Part shown: in pieces, positions 21,101-35,396 of the stretch
Position numbering within the stretch: the stretch's first letter is position 1
How the letters are laid out: each line of letters begins with the position of its first letter
Source: Falciphora oryzae
Lineage: Eukaryota; Ascomycota; Sordariomycetes; Magnaporthales; Magnaporthaceae
Length of the DNA stretch: 64,000 bases
NCBI GenBank assembly: GCA_000733355.1
Contig: JNVV01000001.1
Span: forward strand, 3,568,278-3,632,277
Direction of reading: 5' to 3'
The notes under the pieces: generated by a model
What the model was told of the DNA's origin: nothing
The model's input: the letters and a program-made list of their open reading frames with translations, nothing else
Databases searched by the model: none
Translations under genes and position numbers: made by a program

Positions 21101-24100
21101 GACGGGAGACCGGCGGCCGGATTGATGGCTTGGCAATGAGCCGGAGAGGCGTGTCAGTAGCGCCGGAAGGGGCCTGGGGACATGGCCCGGCCGTCCATTG
21201 TAGCGAGGGCGAAATCTTCTAGAAGGTTGGCTTCTTCTTTGCAGACCACACGTGGGCACAACGAGGCGACCCGGAAGGCAAAATCGGAGAAGAGAGGTTC
21301 CCCTCCCTCTTGCTCTCTGACCCGTCCCGTCGTCATCCCTCGTTGCCACCAGCCGGGCAAATTACTGCTGTGCTTTGCTTCGTGCCGTCACCGTTCTAGC
21401 TCGAAGGCAAAAAAGGAGAGTCAGAGCTGTCCAGAGTCCAAGCCTCGGCGGTGCAACACGAGATCCAGAGCCTCGGTCGGTTTCTGGTTGCCACCATGAC
21501 TCCAGCGGGCCGGCCATTGCACATAGCATTGATCCTGGATCGTGCCGGCGGGCGCGATGAGAGCGTGTGCCTCCTCTACCTCCGCCTTATTGCTGCTGCT
21601 TTTTTGTTGTTGTCTTTTTGGCTTGTGATAGTCGAGCCGAGTCGTCCTTGGGCTAGGTTGAATCAGCAACCAATCAAGCGGCCGAGCTTATTCTCAGGGC
21701 TGAAGCCAAGCGCAACGGAGCGATGGCATCCAGGCGCCCGTTCCAAACAACGGTGCTGATTCAACACCGCCGCTCCTTCTTTTTCCAACGGGGAGCGGCC
21801 GCTTGGAGTCAGATATGGCCTCGATATAAGCATCGGCAACAGTCGGCAAGCTTTGCGGTGACTTGCAAACCCGTCCATTCTTTTTTTCCCCTCCCTCCTC
21901 TCAGCCTGGCGCAACCAACCTAGCGTGCCGGGTTTTTCCGCGCCGCACACCCAGGACATGAGAGAGAACCGTCTGAAGTATGGTCTCGGGTGCGTCAAAA
22001 ACGAACACGGAACCAGCCCCTCTCCTTGCAGAGAAGCCATGTGCCGCGATCACGCTACGAGAAACAAACCTCCAGCATGCCGATGCTTGTCAGCGTGACG
22101 GAAGCGAGGCGAGTGCCGCTGTCGCCGGGTACCACTGGTACAAGGCTTTACTGTGCGGAGGCACACTCCCCCTCTCTCGCCAGCCACTTACTCAGTTCAC
22201 AGCCGCCGAAGTGAACCGGACGAAAGAGAGAAGGGAATGATGGCCAATAGGCGTCGCCCAATGTGTCACCTTTGTGTCTACCACCCCTGAGCGATTCATG
22301 GATGGAAGGTGCAGACAAGGCAGACAGGCTCCTGTCCCGGCCTCGTTTCCAGAAGCAAAAAGACTCCCCGCGATGTCCTGGTAGGACAGACCCCGAATAC
22401 CGGAGGCACGATTACGGCATGGGCCGGCGGACAGCCCCCGAGGCAAGGGGGAGGGGTGTGTGGCGATGGGAAACCAAGATGATGGGTAAATCATTCCCCA
22501 AGGGGATATCAGAACCCCCACGGGGCAAATATGGAGCTCGTCACTTGGATGTCTGGCGTCGTGCCAACACAGCGTTCCATGCCATCTCACAGGCAAAAAT
22601 GCTGCAGCATATCGCAGCAAAGGGGTCGCATGTGCATGAGCCAGTACAGCACACCACACCCAGCGGTGACCTGAGTCACTGACTGGACAGTCAGGCGTAG
22701 ACGCGGGGAATGACTGGGGGGTATTTTTTGGCGATACGATGGTTGGGGGCGTGTGGCAGGCGGAGGAGAGGGCGGCATGAGAAAAGAAAAGAAATAAATA
22801 AAGTAAAGGAAAAAAAAAAAAAAAAAAAAAAGGAAACCGAATAAACCTCAACGACGCCGCAGAACAAAAACCATGCAGCTAAAATCCAAGGCGCGGGAAT
22901 GGCTGCTCAGCGGGCCGGGGCAGCAGGCCAATTGATGCATCGGAAAAGTCGGTGAAGACGGGGAGGGTTGCCGCGATGAGTTGTCCAAAGCGTTCCCGAG
23001 GCTTGAATGTCTTGGATGGGCGACAAGAGCCGATGACGGGTGGTGGAGTTTGTTGCCGTTTAGGTTGGGCGCCATTTCAAGGGCACGCAACACACACATT
23101 TGGCGGGGGCGGGGTGTTTGAGCAGCGAAAGAAAATACAGAAAATCCAAGATCCAATGAAGCTCTTATCACCGGCAGCAGACCCGACCCGACGATCGGAC
23201 CGCGGGTCAGCAATCTCCAAGCTTAGCTGGCGCTGCAACTGCACTGCACCCCACCACACCCTTTGGAATCAAGAATCTGTGCTACCAGGCCCAAAGAAAA
23301 CCGGCATCAATCAAGTGTAAAAATACAAATTTCCCTAGCGATGGCCAACCAAGATACAAGCACCCGGTCATGTTGACTGACGTCTTTCCCCCATCTCCAC
23401 CGACCTGCTTCCTGCACCGGGATTCGTTTCCACTCGCGTGCAGAAGATGGATGGGCGGCGGTGCCCCTTGTAGAGTTGCCATGCCATGCCATTGATGCGC
23501 AAGGAAGATGGAAAGAAAAAATGTCGCAGCCCATCCGCGGCGGAGACTACACATCTTGACACACAAGACACCATGCACGTATGCGCGTCTGGGCAGGCGG
23601 TGAAGACCCCCCCGGCCGACCGGCCCAACAAGGCGGGACAGACACAAGAGGGAGAAGCAGCAGAAGCTCAACACGGATATGTCTTTTGTCGCGTACAAGA
23701 AGCAGACAAGGGACTCTGATTGGTACCAGGCAGGTCAAGCAAGCACTCCCAAGTGTCATGCGCATGCAGGAGGGGACCGCAAAAAGAAGAGTGCGAGAGA
23801 CGGAGAAGGTCGCATCAAAGTGCCGTGCGGGGAGCGAGAGACGGCAGAAAAGGCTCACAGAAACGTAAAAAAAAAAAAAAAAAAATCAGCTAGAGAAAAA
23901 AGTTTTTGTTGTCATCTCTTGGCGGACCTGTGATACTTCTTCCTCCTCCCTGGGCGCAAAATGTTGTGTGCGCCTTCGTTACGCGGCCCTGCTTATGTGC
24001 CCTTTGGTATCGTCTCCACATCCATCGTTTGTCTACCCCCCGCCGCCGACCGCTGCGTGTCCATCTCACCGCAACAGGCGGGGTATTGGATGGCAGAGGA

Positions 24101-27100
24101 GTGTCTAGGTCTTCAACTCCAACGCGCGCTTACAACAATCACACACTTTTGATATGTATCTAGCGACGTCGGGACTTGGGTCCTGGAAAATGACAACGGC
24201 CAAGCACGAAGGCGCCCTGAATGGTGGTGGGTGGAGCGTGACTGTGTGGGGGTTGCGGGTTGCGTTGCGCGCGCCTGCGAGATGGGACGTGACACGCCCC
24301 CCCTCCACGGCCACGCGCGACTTTTCTTGCCGACCCCTCTTCGATGTCTGCGGGGACGGGACGGTAGGCTGTATCTTATTTTATTTTTTTATGTTTCTTT
24401 TTAATCGTATTTTATTCTCTTTTTTCTTTTCCTTTCTATCTCCTCAACCCCTCTTTTCCGCCCTGAATATCCCCAAACACCATCAATGCCTTGTATGCAC
24501 ACACATTATTAGGTACACCTAGCCTTGTCTACAGAGAGAATCTTGGCCGCGCCTTTTGACCGCTACAGTGTTGTGTATGTCCCCGTGTCGTGCACTTGGC
24601 ATAACCCAGCGAGGCGGAACGGAATTGTACAGCTTTCCTAGGTGCATGGTGAAAAGGCCTTTGAGCCATGTACGCGACCCATCAGAGCCAATCCCGTCGG
24701 TTGGCGGGGTCTTGTTTCTACAGAGTAAAGAGTCTGGCAAGGCTTCGTTCGGTACATGAAAAAAGCCCCGCAAATGTGTGCCGTCCGCGGCGCTAGCCGC
24801 GTATCAGCCAACGGCGGTCTGGGAAGTCGATGGAGCGAACCCAAGGAGGCCGCGGCCTCCAGATGCGAAGGTCTAGATCCATCGTTTTCCGTGCTCTCTG
24901 CTCACTCGTTTGGAGATCCCAGTGGAGAGAAAAAGGGGTCTCCTTATTCAAACACGGGAATCAACCGGTTGCCCGAGTGAAGGTGCCTGCCAACGATGTG
25001 AAAGTGAAAGGAAGAAGCATCTTCCTTGGCACCCCTCTTGTTTGAGCGTCTACAGAAACCAAGCAGGCCGGAGAGTCTTTGAGCGGACATGCATGTTCGC
25101 TCGGCTCAGGGAAGTGCACGTCGGATGAGAGATGCCAAACCCACACAGTATCAAAAGGGTCCTCTCTCCAGACCCGTACATCTGTTGAGCCTCAGGCCGG
25201 CCAGGTACTGGGAAGCCGGCGCCGCCAGTCATGACGACGCCCCAAGGGGCGTGAGGCTGGGCAGGCAACGTGCGGCCTGAGGCGCGCGCCACAAATCGCG
25301 GCCCCACCTCGGTGAGCTGTGGAAGAACACTTAGCAGGACAGCGGGCGCCCCAAACCAGGGAATCCGATTCGTCTCCGGACGGTCGTGACACCTCGTTGT
25401 TCATGGCCGTGCGTCTGGGTTTTTACCAATGCCTCGGCAACACGAAGCGCATCTTCCTTTTTGGATGCCTATGTAATGGTGAGTAATGGGCGGCCACCCT
25501 TTGCTGACGAAGAGGTGACATTGCCCCAGCTCGTGATATCTCCCCATCCCTCACCACGGGTGCCAGGTCGCGCAGTGCCACCACAGCATATGCATAACTA
25601 CAAGTCACGCTTGCCTACCCAAGCATATACGCAACACATGTCAAGTGCTGTTCCGGAAGCTTTCGCGGGGGCCCTCGTGGCGGCCTCGTATCGGAGCGGC
25701 CGGCGGGGGTCTGGATCGCGAACGGAGATGAAAGGTCGATAGCTCAGCCACGAGTTCGGCAAGGTCTGGAACCACTGTGCTGGAATGCCCAAGCTACTGC
25801 ACAAGGAAACTGCGCATGGACAGCCTGTAGGCCCGTTGCGGACCAAGGCGTCCCTAACGCAAGCCCCGGTATTAGTGACCGTTGTGTCGTTTCGAAAAGT
25901 GGAGGTGGCACGGTAAGCTGCACACCGCCGGGCAGGCGGATGTCGAATCGGCTTGTGTTTTTGGACTCTTCTTGCTCCTTTTCATCACCATGGCATGGCT
26001 GGCGGTGCCAGCTGTAGCAGCAGCACAATCTAGCCAGCTCCAAAACAACAACATCCTGCACCGCCAGTTCACGGCGGCGGCAAGAATCACGAGACTTGGT
26101 ATAACACTACACGCACCCCCTCACGAAAACCAGCCGGGTCCGCTGGCTACCCAGTACCAGCGTCCCCACTGTTTTCGGGGCCAAGTCTCGGGGCGCGTGC
26201 TCCGCTTCCAGGGCGAGACAAAAAGCCCCGGCAGAACAGCACCGCACCGGGAAGTCCGCACCGCCGCGCTGTGGCGTCGTGCCGGGATGGAGGGACCTGG
26301 GCTGGCAACCCCCTCGGCTCCTCGGCAAGCCCCTGCTTACATACTACTGACTATACTATTAGGTACTGTCTTACAGCAGCACCTGCGGCTTCTGAGACAT
26401 GAACTGCTGGACCCTTGAAAAAAAAAAAAAAAAAAAAAAGAATCTACCAAAAAAGCTGCAGGTGATGGGGGTGTCAGGGAAGAGGCGCCATGAGAGAGGA
26501 CACCAAAGATACAACAACACAAAATGAGAGAATGTACTGCTAGCAGAGTAGAACCCAGCCCCGTCCCGAGACAAAGACCCGGATTGCACACACCGCAAAA
26601 ATTTTAGCATCATGTGGCCAGGACTACATGCTGCAAACAAACAGCAAAACCATTAATCTCGTCCCATGGCGATGTCCAACAAACAACACGACGAGATGCC
26701 TGGTGACATGCGCCTGATAACGATCCAAGTCTCAGAACATCGGATTTCGGGTTCGAGGTCATTTTATCTCTTTTTTGAACTGATTTTCCCTTCTTCTTTT
26801 TCTCCTTCATTCCTTCCTCCCCGAGCACTATCCTCCAAAAACATCAGATGGCCTCCCATCCCACTTGGGACGAAAAAAAAAAAAAAAAAAAACCAGGGGA
26901 GTGGCCGCAAAAAACCACGAGTCTTGTTTGAGTATCTTTTGTGCAATGTTTCTGCTTGATGACCGGGCAGGGAGCAAGCATGGGGCTCGAGCCTGTGTGC
27001 GTGCGAGGTTGCTGCTTGCTGCCCTTTGTCAGGTGCCCGCAAGCAGCACGCTGCCAACGTCATCGCATGTTTTTCTGCCCCGAGTCGTCGGTCCCTCTTT

Positions 27101-28433
27101 CACATGCTTTTTTCTTCATTTCTGTTTGTAAATGCCCTTCCCTTCTTGGGCAAATTTGCATTGTAACCCGCTCCTCGCCCGCTGCGACAGCGCGCACACA
27201 CACACTACCTCACCTTTCGCTTGGAGGGTGGCTTATGTAGCAAAAATCGGCAGAATCAATCGGGATCTTCCGTAGCATTGGGGGAAAGAAGGGCAAAGTC
27301 AGGTACCAACCCTACCCCGAGCAGCCAGCCACCCAGCCTCCGGCCACGCTGTGTGGGAACCCCACAGATGAGCGCAAACGCGACGGGCGACTGGCCATCT
27401 CGCAGGCGGTCGGGAATCGGGGACGGCTGCCAGGCACGCATGGACAATCACGCCCGCCACCACGGCCCAACAAAGGCAGTTCCAGTCACACATCATATCT
27501 ATCACATGGAAGGAAACGGTTGAATGAAGCGGACGTTTTTCCATTCCAAATTCTTTTTTGGGAGCTTTTGGGTTTTCGTGTTTGGTCGTCTTCCAATGAT
27601 GCCATGGGATTCCCTTTTCCCCCAAAAATTCGACAAACACCTCGCTGATAGCTAACCAAGGGACCAGAAAAAAAAGAGGACACTCCCATGTCCCCACGGG
27701 CCAGAGAGGCCACACCGCTCCTGATGCAGGACCCATGATGATCCCAGAGAGGGCTGTTTCTTGTAATATACAGTACACCCCCACCGCGCCTGCGCCAGCT
27801 CCACAAAGCGGATGCATTGGTCGCAGAGGGGGAGGGAGAAGGAAAGTGAATGGAAAGAGCAGTAAATAAAAAGGAGAAAAAAAAAAGGACGCAATCCTGG
27901 TATCATAATGGAAACGCCGTAACCGTGCATTGATCGTCGAGCAATGATTAGAGTGAATAAAAAATAAAAAATAAAAACGAAGATAGTGTGGAAGTTGCCC
28001 CCATCTTTCAGGGCAGTGATGCCAGTCATATGTATGGGAACAGAAGGGACCGAGACCCTGGCACAGTGTGCCTTCGGCCTGTCCGGCGTCCGTAGCGTAA
28101 CGCGCTGATGCACTTCCATGCATAACCAGAGCCCGAAAGGTGCCGACGAGGCTGATCGACCCCAGTAAAGAAACGCCGCCCGAGACCCAATGCATCCAAA
28201 AGAAGCCGCTTTGCAAAAACAAGTTCTTTCTGTTGGCGTGTTCGTGTGTATGTGTGTTGTGCGTGTGTGCGCGCGTGTGATGATTATACACGGGCAGATC
28301 TATCCCAATCTGCCCGACCAAGGCCCGTGGGGTATCTCTGGAAGTGGGCGTGTGGTGCTGTGGTGCTGTGGTGAGGACTGTTGTTGTGTGTTGTGTTTGA
28401 TTCCAAATATTATGAGTATGTCGTCGGCGACGC
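18151..28433. other. Gene-poor stretch of about 10.3 kb
   Basis: I find no frame, single or joinable, that resembles a known protein, and no tRNA or 5S gene. The base composition does not look strongly AT-enriched by eye, and A-runs of 19-22 nt occur at 20856-20875, 22810-22831, 23867-23885, 26418-26439 and 26873-26892. A G-quadruplex-type motif lies at 19727-19748. The right edge must include the 3' UTR of the DUF1752 gene. Long untranslated regions or noncoding transcripts cannot be excluded. Confidence 0.55.
19727..19748 (+). repeat. G-quadruplex-type motif
   Basis: Four G runs (7, 3, 3 and 3) separated by A, A and TCTA fit the canonical intramolecular G4 pattern on the plus strand. No gene lies within 1.5 kb on either side. 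Confidence 0.6.
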
Positions 28434-30304
28434 CTACCAGCCCTTGGAGTGGTATCCGGCATCGCGGCCAAAGTACTGGTCGTAGCTGCTGGGGTTGACC
28501 TCGGTGTCCTTCTTCATTACCACCTTGTCTGGGTACTGCTTAAGGTTGGCCACGTCGTGCGAGGTGTGGCGGCGCTTAAGCACTGCGTTGACCGTCGACG
28601 ACTTCTGTGACCGCTCCCAGACGAGGTGTCGCCGGAGGCTCTCGGTCAGCTCAGTAGAGAGCATGTTGCGCCTCGTTGTCCTGGGCGAGAGCGCTGCTTG
28701 GTGGTGGGTGTTGTGGGCAGGAGTCAGGATGGGCTGCGCAGCCGACCTCGGGATCTCGTTGATGGGCTTGAGGTGGGCGGTGCGGGTGCCCTTCTTCATC
28801 ATCAGCGGGCTGTCGTCCGAGTCGTTGGGCGACGACACGAAGGAAGGTCCTTGTCGTGGTGGGCGGCCCTGGTGGATGGCGGATGTCGACTGCGAGGCGC
28901 CGTTGCCAAGCTTCACCTGGCGGTCGTTGCGCTCCAGCATGAGGGTGATGAGTGATCTCCTCGAGGTGAGGTTCACCTTGGAGTCGACACGCTGGAAGAA
29001 GGTCTTTTCGTCAATGCTCGACTTGCCACTCTCCTCGTTCGAGTCCTCCCAGTCAGACGAGTCGTCGTCGTCGTCGTCAATTGCGCTCTCGTCGACCTCC
29101 TCAGCCTCCGTGTCGGACTGCTCGTTGTCGATGACCGGCGCCGGGATGGTGCCCGTCACGAGCTGGTTGCTGAACGAGGTCTGCTTCTTCTGCGAGGCGA
29201 ACATGCCACTCCTTGCCGAGTGCATCGCACTTTTGAGGGAGTTCTCCTCTTCGGAAGAGCCTCCAACCTGGAACATTTTCCTCTTGATCTGGGGGACAGG
29301 CTGGCGAGACACATCGGGGCTGTTCCCACGGTCGCTCAGGGAGTCGTCGCAGGAAGAAGAACCGCCAAGCGCAAACTTGGGCTGCTGCTTCTTGGGCTGC
29401 ACCAGTTTCGCTTGTGGCGAAGACGTCGGCTCGGGAATCGAGTCAATGGGTGCTGGCCTCGGGTGGCTTGTGACGGTCTGGAACATGGGGATGTGGGAGG
29501 TGGAGAAGCCGCGGACAACGGTGTGGCTGGGTGGCGAGAACTGAGTAGCGGGCGACGAAGACGACTGCTCCGACGAGTTGACAGATTGGGGAGGCGAGCC
29601 CTTGGAGGGCTCCGAATCGCTAGTGGAGCCAGAGCGCTCCAGGGCTGGTGGCTGTGAAAGGGGTGCTGGTGCTGGTGCTGGCTTCTTGGTCTCGGAAGGG
29701 CTAGAGATGATGATGGGCATCGCGACCAGGGGGAGAGGAGCGGCTAGGGGCTCCTTGCTGTGGACGATGGATACAACGAGCTTCTCGAAGTCGTTGGAGG
29801 TGATGTGGCGCTCCTTGCCGCGACTCCTGCTGCTAGCGCACGAGTCCTGTCGGCGGATGCGTGGGCGGTCGATCTCCATGGGAGAGGCCTCAGCGGTGAA
29901 GTCGATAGCCTCCTCTGATGCGATCGAGTCGACGCTACCGGACAGCTGAGGCACGTCATCTGAGGAGGGCTGGATCTTCCTCTCGATTTCGCGTGGAAGC
30001 GAGTTGGTAGAATTTGAGGTCTTCAGGTTGCCGGGCTCGACGCAGAAGGTCTCGCGAGTCCATAGCCTCCAGGAGAGGTTCTCTAGCCTCCTTCCCTGAG
30101 AGACAGAGTCGGCACATCTTGCGAAGACTAACATGGGTATTAGTTGGGATCCAGCGCCAGCCGCTGGCTGGGCCCGGAGGTGCTGCCGCAGCAGAGCTAC
30201 TCACCAGTCCACACGCTGAAGAGGTTCTGGGGGTCGCGGGTGTCGAGGCGGTGGATGGCCTCGGCGTCGACCTTGAGGACGGGGGCGTCTAAAAGACAAG
30301 GCAT
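28434..30304 (-). CDS. DUF1752 (AreA N-terminal-like) / DUF3295 fungal protein
   Basis: Two exons join in phase: 30304-30205 and 30127-28434, with a 77-nt intron (GTGAGT...TTAG), giving 597 residues. Residues about 26-56, from QNLFSVW across the splice to RRLENLSWRLW, form the DUF1752 motif also found at the N-terminus of the nitrogen regulator AreA. No GATA zinc finger is present, so this is not AreA itself. The middle is long, Ser/Pro-rich and probably disordered, with an acidic run of six Asp preceding SSDWED. The C-terminal block, from STELTESLRRHLVWERSQ to the end at YHSKGW, fits DUF3295. A role in nutrient or carbon/nitrogen signalling is plausible from the shared motif but unproven. 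The gene is isolated, with large gene-free stretches on both sides. Confidence 0.85.
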
Positions 30305-33300
30305 GGTGGTGCGCGATGTCCGCTCGGCGGGTCGAGCGTGCGTGGGAATTGCGGCGTCCGTAATGTCGTCGGGGGTGTTCGCGAGGCGATCGCGAACGTC
30401 GGCTGCTCAAAGCAGTCTCAGGACTGCGCTGTGTCTATCAGAGGCGGGTGTGGTAATCGGCACCGGGGGTGGGGGTGGTCGCTGCTATCGTCGTGGCTCG
30501 GCGCAAGGTGCGGGCAGGGCGAGACGGCGGCGAGGAGAGTTGGGATGCGATGATATCAGCCCGAAGAGTGGGATACCTCCGAGACTGCGTGCGGGAGTCG
30601 AGGGCTGGGGCTTGGCTGAAGCTTCAGTGGGTGCTGTTGTGCGATGTAGAGAGCAAAACAACAACAATCACAAAAAGTGCGGAGCAGGAGGTCGATGCTG
30701 TCTTGTTATGTTTATGGGAAGGGAGAGCAAGAGGGTGGACCTTGGGGGAGTGCGAATCGAGGCGTAATTATTATTGATGTGGTGGTGGATGAGGAGGAAC
30801 AGGCAAGGACCGGGCAGCCCAGCGTGGGATGGGGTGTGCTCGTGGACCCGACCGACCAGGCAGGGGGGCCGACCTACAGACTCGCGGTGAGGTAAAAAGG
30901 ACGGTGATCCATGTACACCCAGTACTTGGTACATCGGCCTTGTACCCAAGTACCCAAGTACCTTCCCGACCAGGCCCCTTGCCCACACCCCCTTCCTCCG
31001 TTTCCCTGCCCATCCCTGCCCGCTGGGTTGGCGCCCCCGTCCTGGTCCCCACACAATCCACATTTGGCACACCCGCCTGCCGCCCGCTGCTGCGCATTGT
31101 ACCGCAAGACTTTCTAGACGCGACCGGGGGAGTACCTAGCCTGTAGCCAGCGTGTAGCTAGTCCCGTGGCCTCCACCCAGCGGACATGACCGGTGACCGC
31201 CAGGGGACTTTGCGAGACCGTCGCGAGACTCACCACACCCTCTGGATGTGATGGTGGGCAGAGGTTTTCGCTACTTCTGCCCCAGGCTTAGCTTCCCATC
31301 GCGCGCCGTGTGATGAGGTTGTGCTGGCCGACGCCCCGGATCGTCTTCCGCTCAGTGTTTGACTCCCGCCGTCCTTCCCATCACAGAGCTCACCCCGTCC
31401 CGTTTGCCCGCCTCAAGGGCAAACACCCATCTGACGACCGTGTTTACTCTCGCTCCTGTCGGATTTCTCAGAGGGAGGCCCATGGGCGAACGGACGAGAT
31501 AGGGGCAAAGGTGGGAACTCGAGGGCCGGACGGCTGGCACCAAGCATGGCCTCCCTCTCCATGCTGAGGCATGAAAGGGAGAGGCTCTTGAGTGGGAAGG
31601 GAAACAAGACTATGCTTGGAAGGGTAATTTAAGCAACACAGGCACAGCGCTGTTCCCAAAACGACAGGACCTTGAGGCTGATCCCTCTGCGCCTTGGGCC
31701 CAATTGCCTGTTGCGGACTGGGCGCAGTCGACGCTTGTCTATTCTAGGAAGTGTTCTCTGGCCCCTTGGGGTGCCTGGCGTGGGTCGTTGCATCCAGTCG
31801 AGGTACCTCAGCCGTCACATGACGGGCAAGCTGCCCAGGGAGACGGGCCCAGGTTCTTGTGGGGAAGCAGCCCAGAGGAGAATAGCCCTGGAATTCGGCT
31901 GGAGAAAATAGTTCCGGAAGCGGCCTAGCTACTGCCGGAGTGAGAATAGCTCGCTTTTAAGGGGTTTTAGGGGCATCCCAATTTGGAAAGAGATTTTAGC
32001 TGTGGCATTTTTTTCTTGACTTGGTCCTCTCCTCCAAACCCCTCCCTCCACCCCCAGCCTGGAGGTGCCTGGAGGTGCCTGGGAATGGTTCCAATCAGTT
32101 TGCCGCGAAATCAAATTCGCAGCCGAGGACACTGGCGCAGCCCCAAAGGATAACTAACGGCCGCGCATCGGTTCCGGTTTTTCGTAACAGGATCCAACTT
32201 TGGCTCCGCACGCATACCGATGGCAGACTCAAAAGACGGGGCAATAAATTGGATTCTTACCAAGTGATGTTTTGGATAACTTGGATGGGCTGGTCTCTCT
32301 CCCTGACCGCCAATTCAGGGCCTTGCGTCGCAGGCACGCAGCCGTCTGTCAGTCAGTTGAGGCTGGAAGGCAAGAAAAGAAAAAGAAAAAAAAAAAAAGG
32401 CGCAAGGCGGGCACCAGGAGAGAGTCAGGTGGGCCTGCAGCATCATGAGCAAACGTGAGCCGTCGGGAGCAAGAGACGTGATCACAGCCACCCGTCGAGC
32501 TCAGGTACCTTTCCCCCGGAAATTGGCGTGTCTGGACCCCTGGGCAAGCGACGAATCGTGGTCAGCAGCCCTCCCCCGGAGGTCGCTCCGTTGGTCCAGC
32601 CCAGGCCTTTTTCCTCCCAGGGTCCCAGCCGAGGGCCTGGAGCGATTGAGGATGATCCCGCGTTCTGTTTCCGGCAGTGACCTGCAAATGGCCGAGCATC
32701 ACATGGCCCTCGAGAAATCATGCCCCGAACCGTACAATGCGAAAATGAGGACGAAAATGTAAAAAAGGGCCCATGCTCAATCGACGCCTGAGCGCGCACA
32801 CGTTCACTCGTCGCCCCAGAGCGAGGCCTCTCGATCACATTGCGGCCAGTGCAGGGGAAACGTCAGCGATTACCCATTCCCCGGGAGACTTTTGCGAGGA
32901 TCCTGGGGCTGCGAAACCCATCCGCGTACCATCCATCCTACCAGTGGGACATCATGGCCAAGCTGGCGTGCCGGATTTGCTGACTCTTCCTGGACTCAGG
33001 CCAGCGGTCCGTGACTTCCTGGTGGCTAGCAAGTGGCCACTGCCTGGGGCCTCCCTATAGAAACGACCCTCCCCTGGGCTTCCTTTTTGCCGCTCGCCAA
33101 GGTGACCCGTGACCTTTTTGTTTGCCGCGGCTACGACGGGTGTCCAGCCAGGAACTGTTGCACTGGGTCATGATTCCCCCTCGCTTTTGTTTGGCTTGCG
33201 ACGGCCCGAGGCCCTCCCTCTGGTGATATTGGCTTGTGCCGAATGTTTATTTGCCGAGCAACTGTCTTCTGCCTGGCACCCGGCCGGTGGCGATTGACCA

Positions 33301-35396
33301 GAGGACCTCGGTGGCCGCCAATCGAGGCTGGCGGCAACATTCACAGCTCGCGTCAAGTGACCAGCCCAGCCCGCCCAACTGGGGGCCGACTGGTTGCGTG
33401 CGTGGCGTTGCCAGGCAAGCTCCAGGGCTAGGTGTCAGGCTGCACCTCGCATCGGCCTCAATTGTATCAATTGTATCCGACTGCCTTCGTGTTCCATGCG
33501 CGGGCCCAAATCACACTCCGTGTTTCTCGTCTCGCATGCGCCGGCCCGCTCGCTTGCTTGATTTGTCACTTGCGGTCGTAAGCCCTCCTTCTCAAGCTGG
33601 CGGTGTAGATATTCCATTCTTTTCTTTTTCATCCTTCGTTTATTTTTCTTTCTTTTTTTTCTCCCTTTTTTCTTTTTTGGGATCCTCCTCGCCATGTTCG
33701 GATTGCCAGCGGTGGAGAGCTGAGGAGGAGCCGGCTCAATCTGCCCCTGAGGGTTTGATGGAATCCCGGACACATCCCGCGCGGGATCGCGTCGCCAAGC
33801 AAGGGCTACACTCAGCCCTCGCCACGATGCTTTTTCTTAGTCACATTTCTAGGAGCGCCTGTTCTGCCAAACATACCTACCGATCTTGAGCCCGGCGCTG
33901 ACAAGAATGCTGGAGGGAGGGAGAGATGAAGGCAATTGGCCATTTGTTTGCCCGTACCAACAAACATCGCTCCAACCCGCTGCCGGTGTGCAAACAACAA
34001 CATTGGGATGCTTTCACGAATCGGCGGTCGAGATATTGTGCATCCATCCATCTCCGTTCTCGCTTCCGGACACGAGACGGCCAGGCCAACAGGGTCGGGC
34101 CCCCAGGCAATGCAGTCGATAATGTCGCTGGCTCGGGGCCGGCACTTGCGGGCGCGTGCATATTGAGGCACACCTCGTCTCATCTCAGCAATCAAAAGGT
34201 ACGTGGTCCGGGGCGTTGGGATGCAAGGACGTGTCAAAGGGCTGTCAAATATAACGAGGCGGACGGACTCCTTGGTCAGCCCGGGAGGCCTGCCCAAGTC
34301 TTGGCGAGCACTGGCGGACTCCGACGCTTCTGATTGGACCAGGCCTCGCGCGGGTCTCTCCCCACGGACGCGCTAATGGGATCTCCTTACCCCAGCTCGA
34401 GCCCAGCCGTCCCTCCCGCCAGAGCACGGTTTGAGTTGGGTTTAACCGTCTTTGATGACGTGGGAGCTGAGCTGACAACGGGCAGGCTTGTTTAGTCTGC
34501 TATTTTATTTTTGAAAAGCGTCCAGTGCACCAGAGGGTCGTTTGCATCCGGCGCCATTAGCGAGAGTCTCATCAAATTCTCTCGTCGTGCTTCATCTGCT
34601 TGTCCAGAAAGCAATCCCTCCAAGTGAGGCGGCGGCGGAATTTGCACTTGCAGGTCGGTGGTCAGCCCAAAGGAATCAAAAAGGGGGTGGGTGACAGGGG
34701 ATCGGGAACGGGCAGCAGAGCACAGACCTGAACCTCATCGTCGAGGCCCATGGTTTTCCCAATGGCCAATAGGAACACAAAGCGGTTCCACGGCTGCATG
34801 GCCTCCCTCCACGGCCCCAAGCCCCTGCCTCCTCCCCCGGACCCCCACGCTGGGCATCCCCTCTCACACACCCTCGTTTGTCAGACGCAGACACACCCAC
34901 ACACAGAAAACACACATTCGTACCAACCGCACCACCCACCACCACCGCTGCCACCACCACCAAGTGCTCCCACTACCTACCCAACACCCAAACGGAAAGT
35001 GCCCTTGCCCCTTGGTCCTCCAGAATAGGTCGAGCTGTCTCACCCTAAGCGGCGCTTACCACAATAACCCCCCACGAAGAGGGATTTCATGACCACTTTG
35101 AAAAGCGACAGTAGGTGTGTTTGATAATGGCTCGGCGGGATTGGCGCGGGGAATTTCCTCCCCTGCTCCTAGAGCCAACCTACTTTGGGTCGTCTGCCTG
35201 CTAGCAGCCTCGCAATTTGCCTCTTCCAGGGAGTCGATAGTTTGGCATTCAAGATGGTGGACCGGACCCCCGAGAGGAATGGCGACATGGATGGACGTGC
35301 TCCCGCTCTCCCCCGCGTAATGAAGGGCTTTGATGATTCATTCTGCCCACAGTTTGGAAAAAATAAAAGCACGGAACCCGCGACTTGCGCAACCCG

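Noticed and set aside
27299..28471. 390-codon open frame on the minus strand overlapping the end of the DUF1752 gene
   Set aside because: Incoherent low-complexity product (His/Thr runs, Phe runs) lying in the expected 3' UTR on the same strand.
28495..29544. 349-codon plus-strand frame
   Set aside because: Antisense shadow of the Ser-rich DUF1752/DUF3295 gene.
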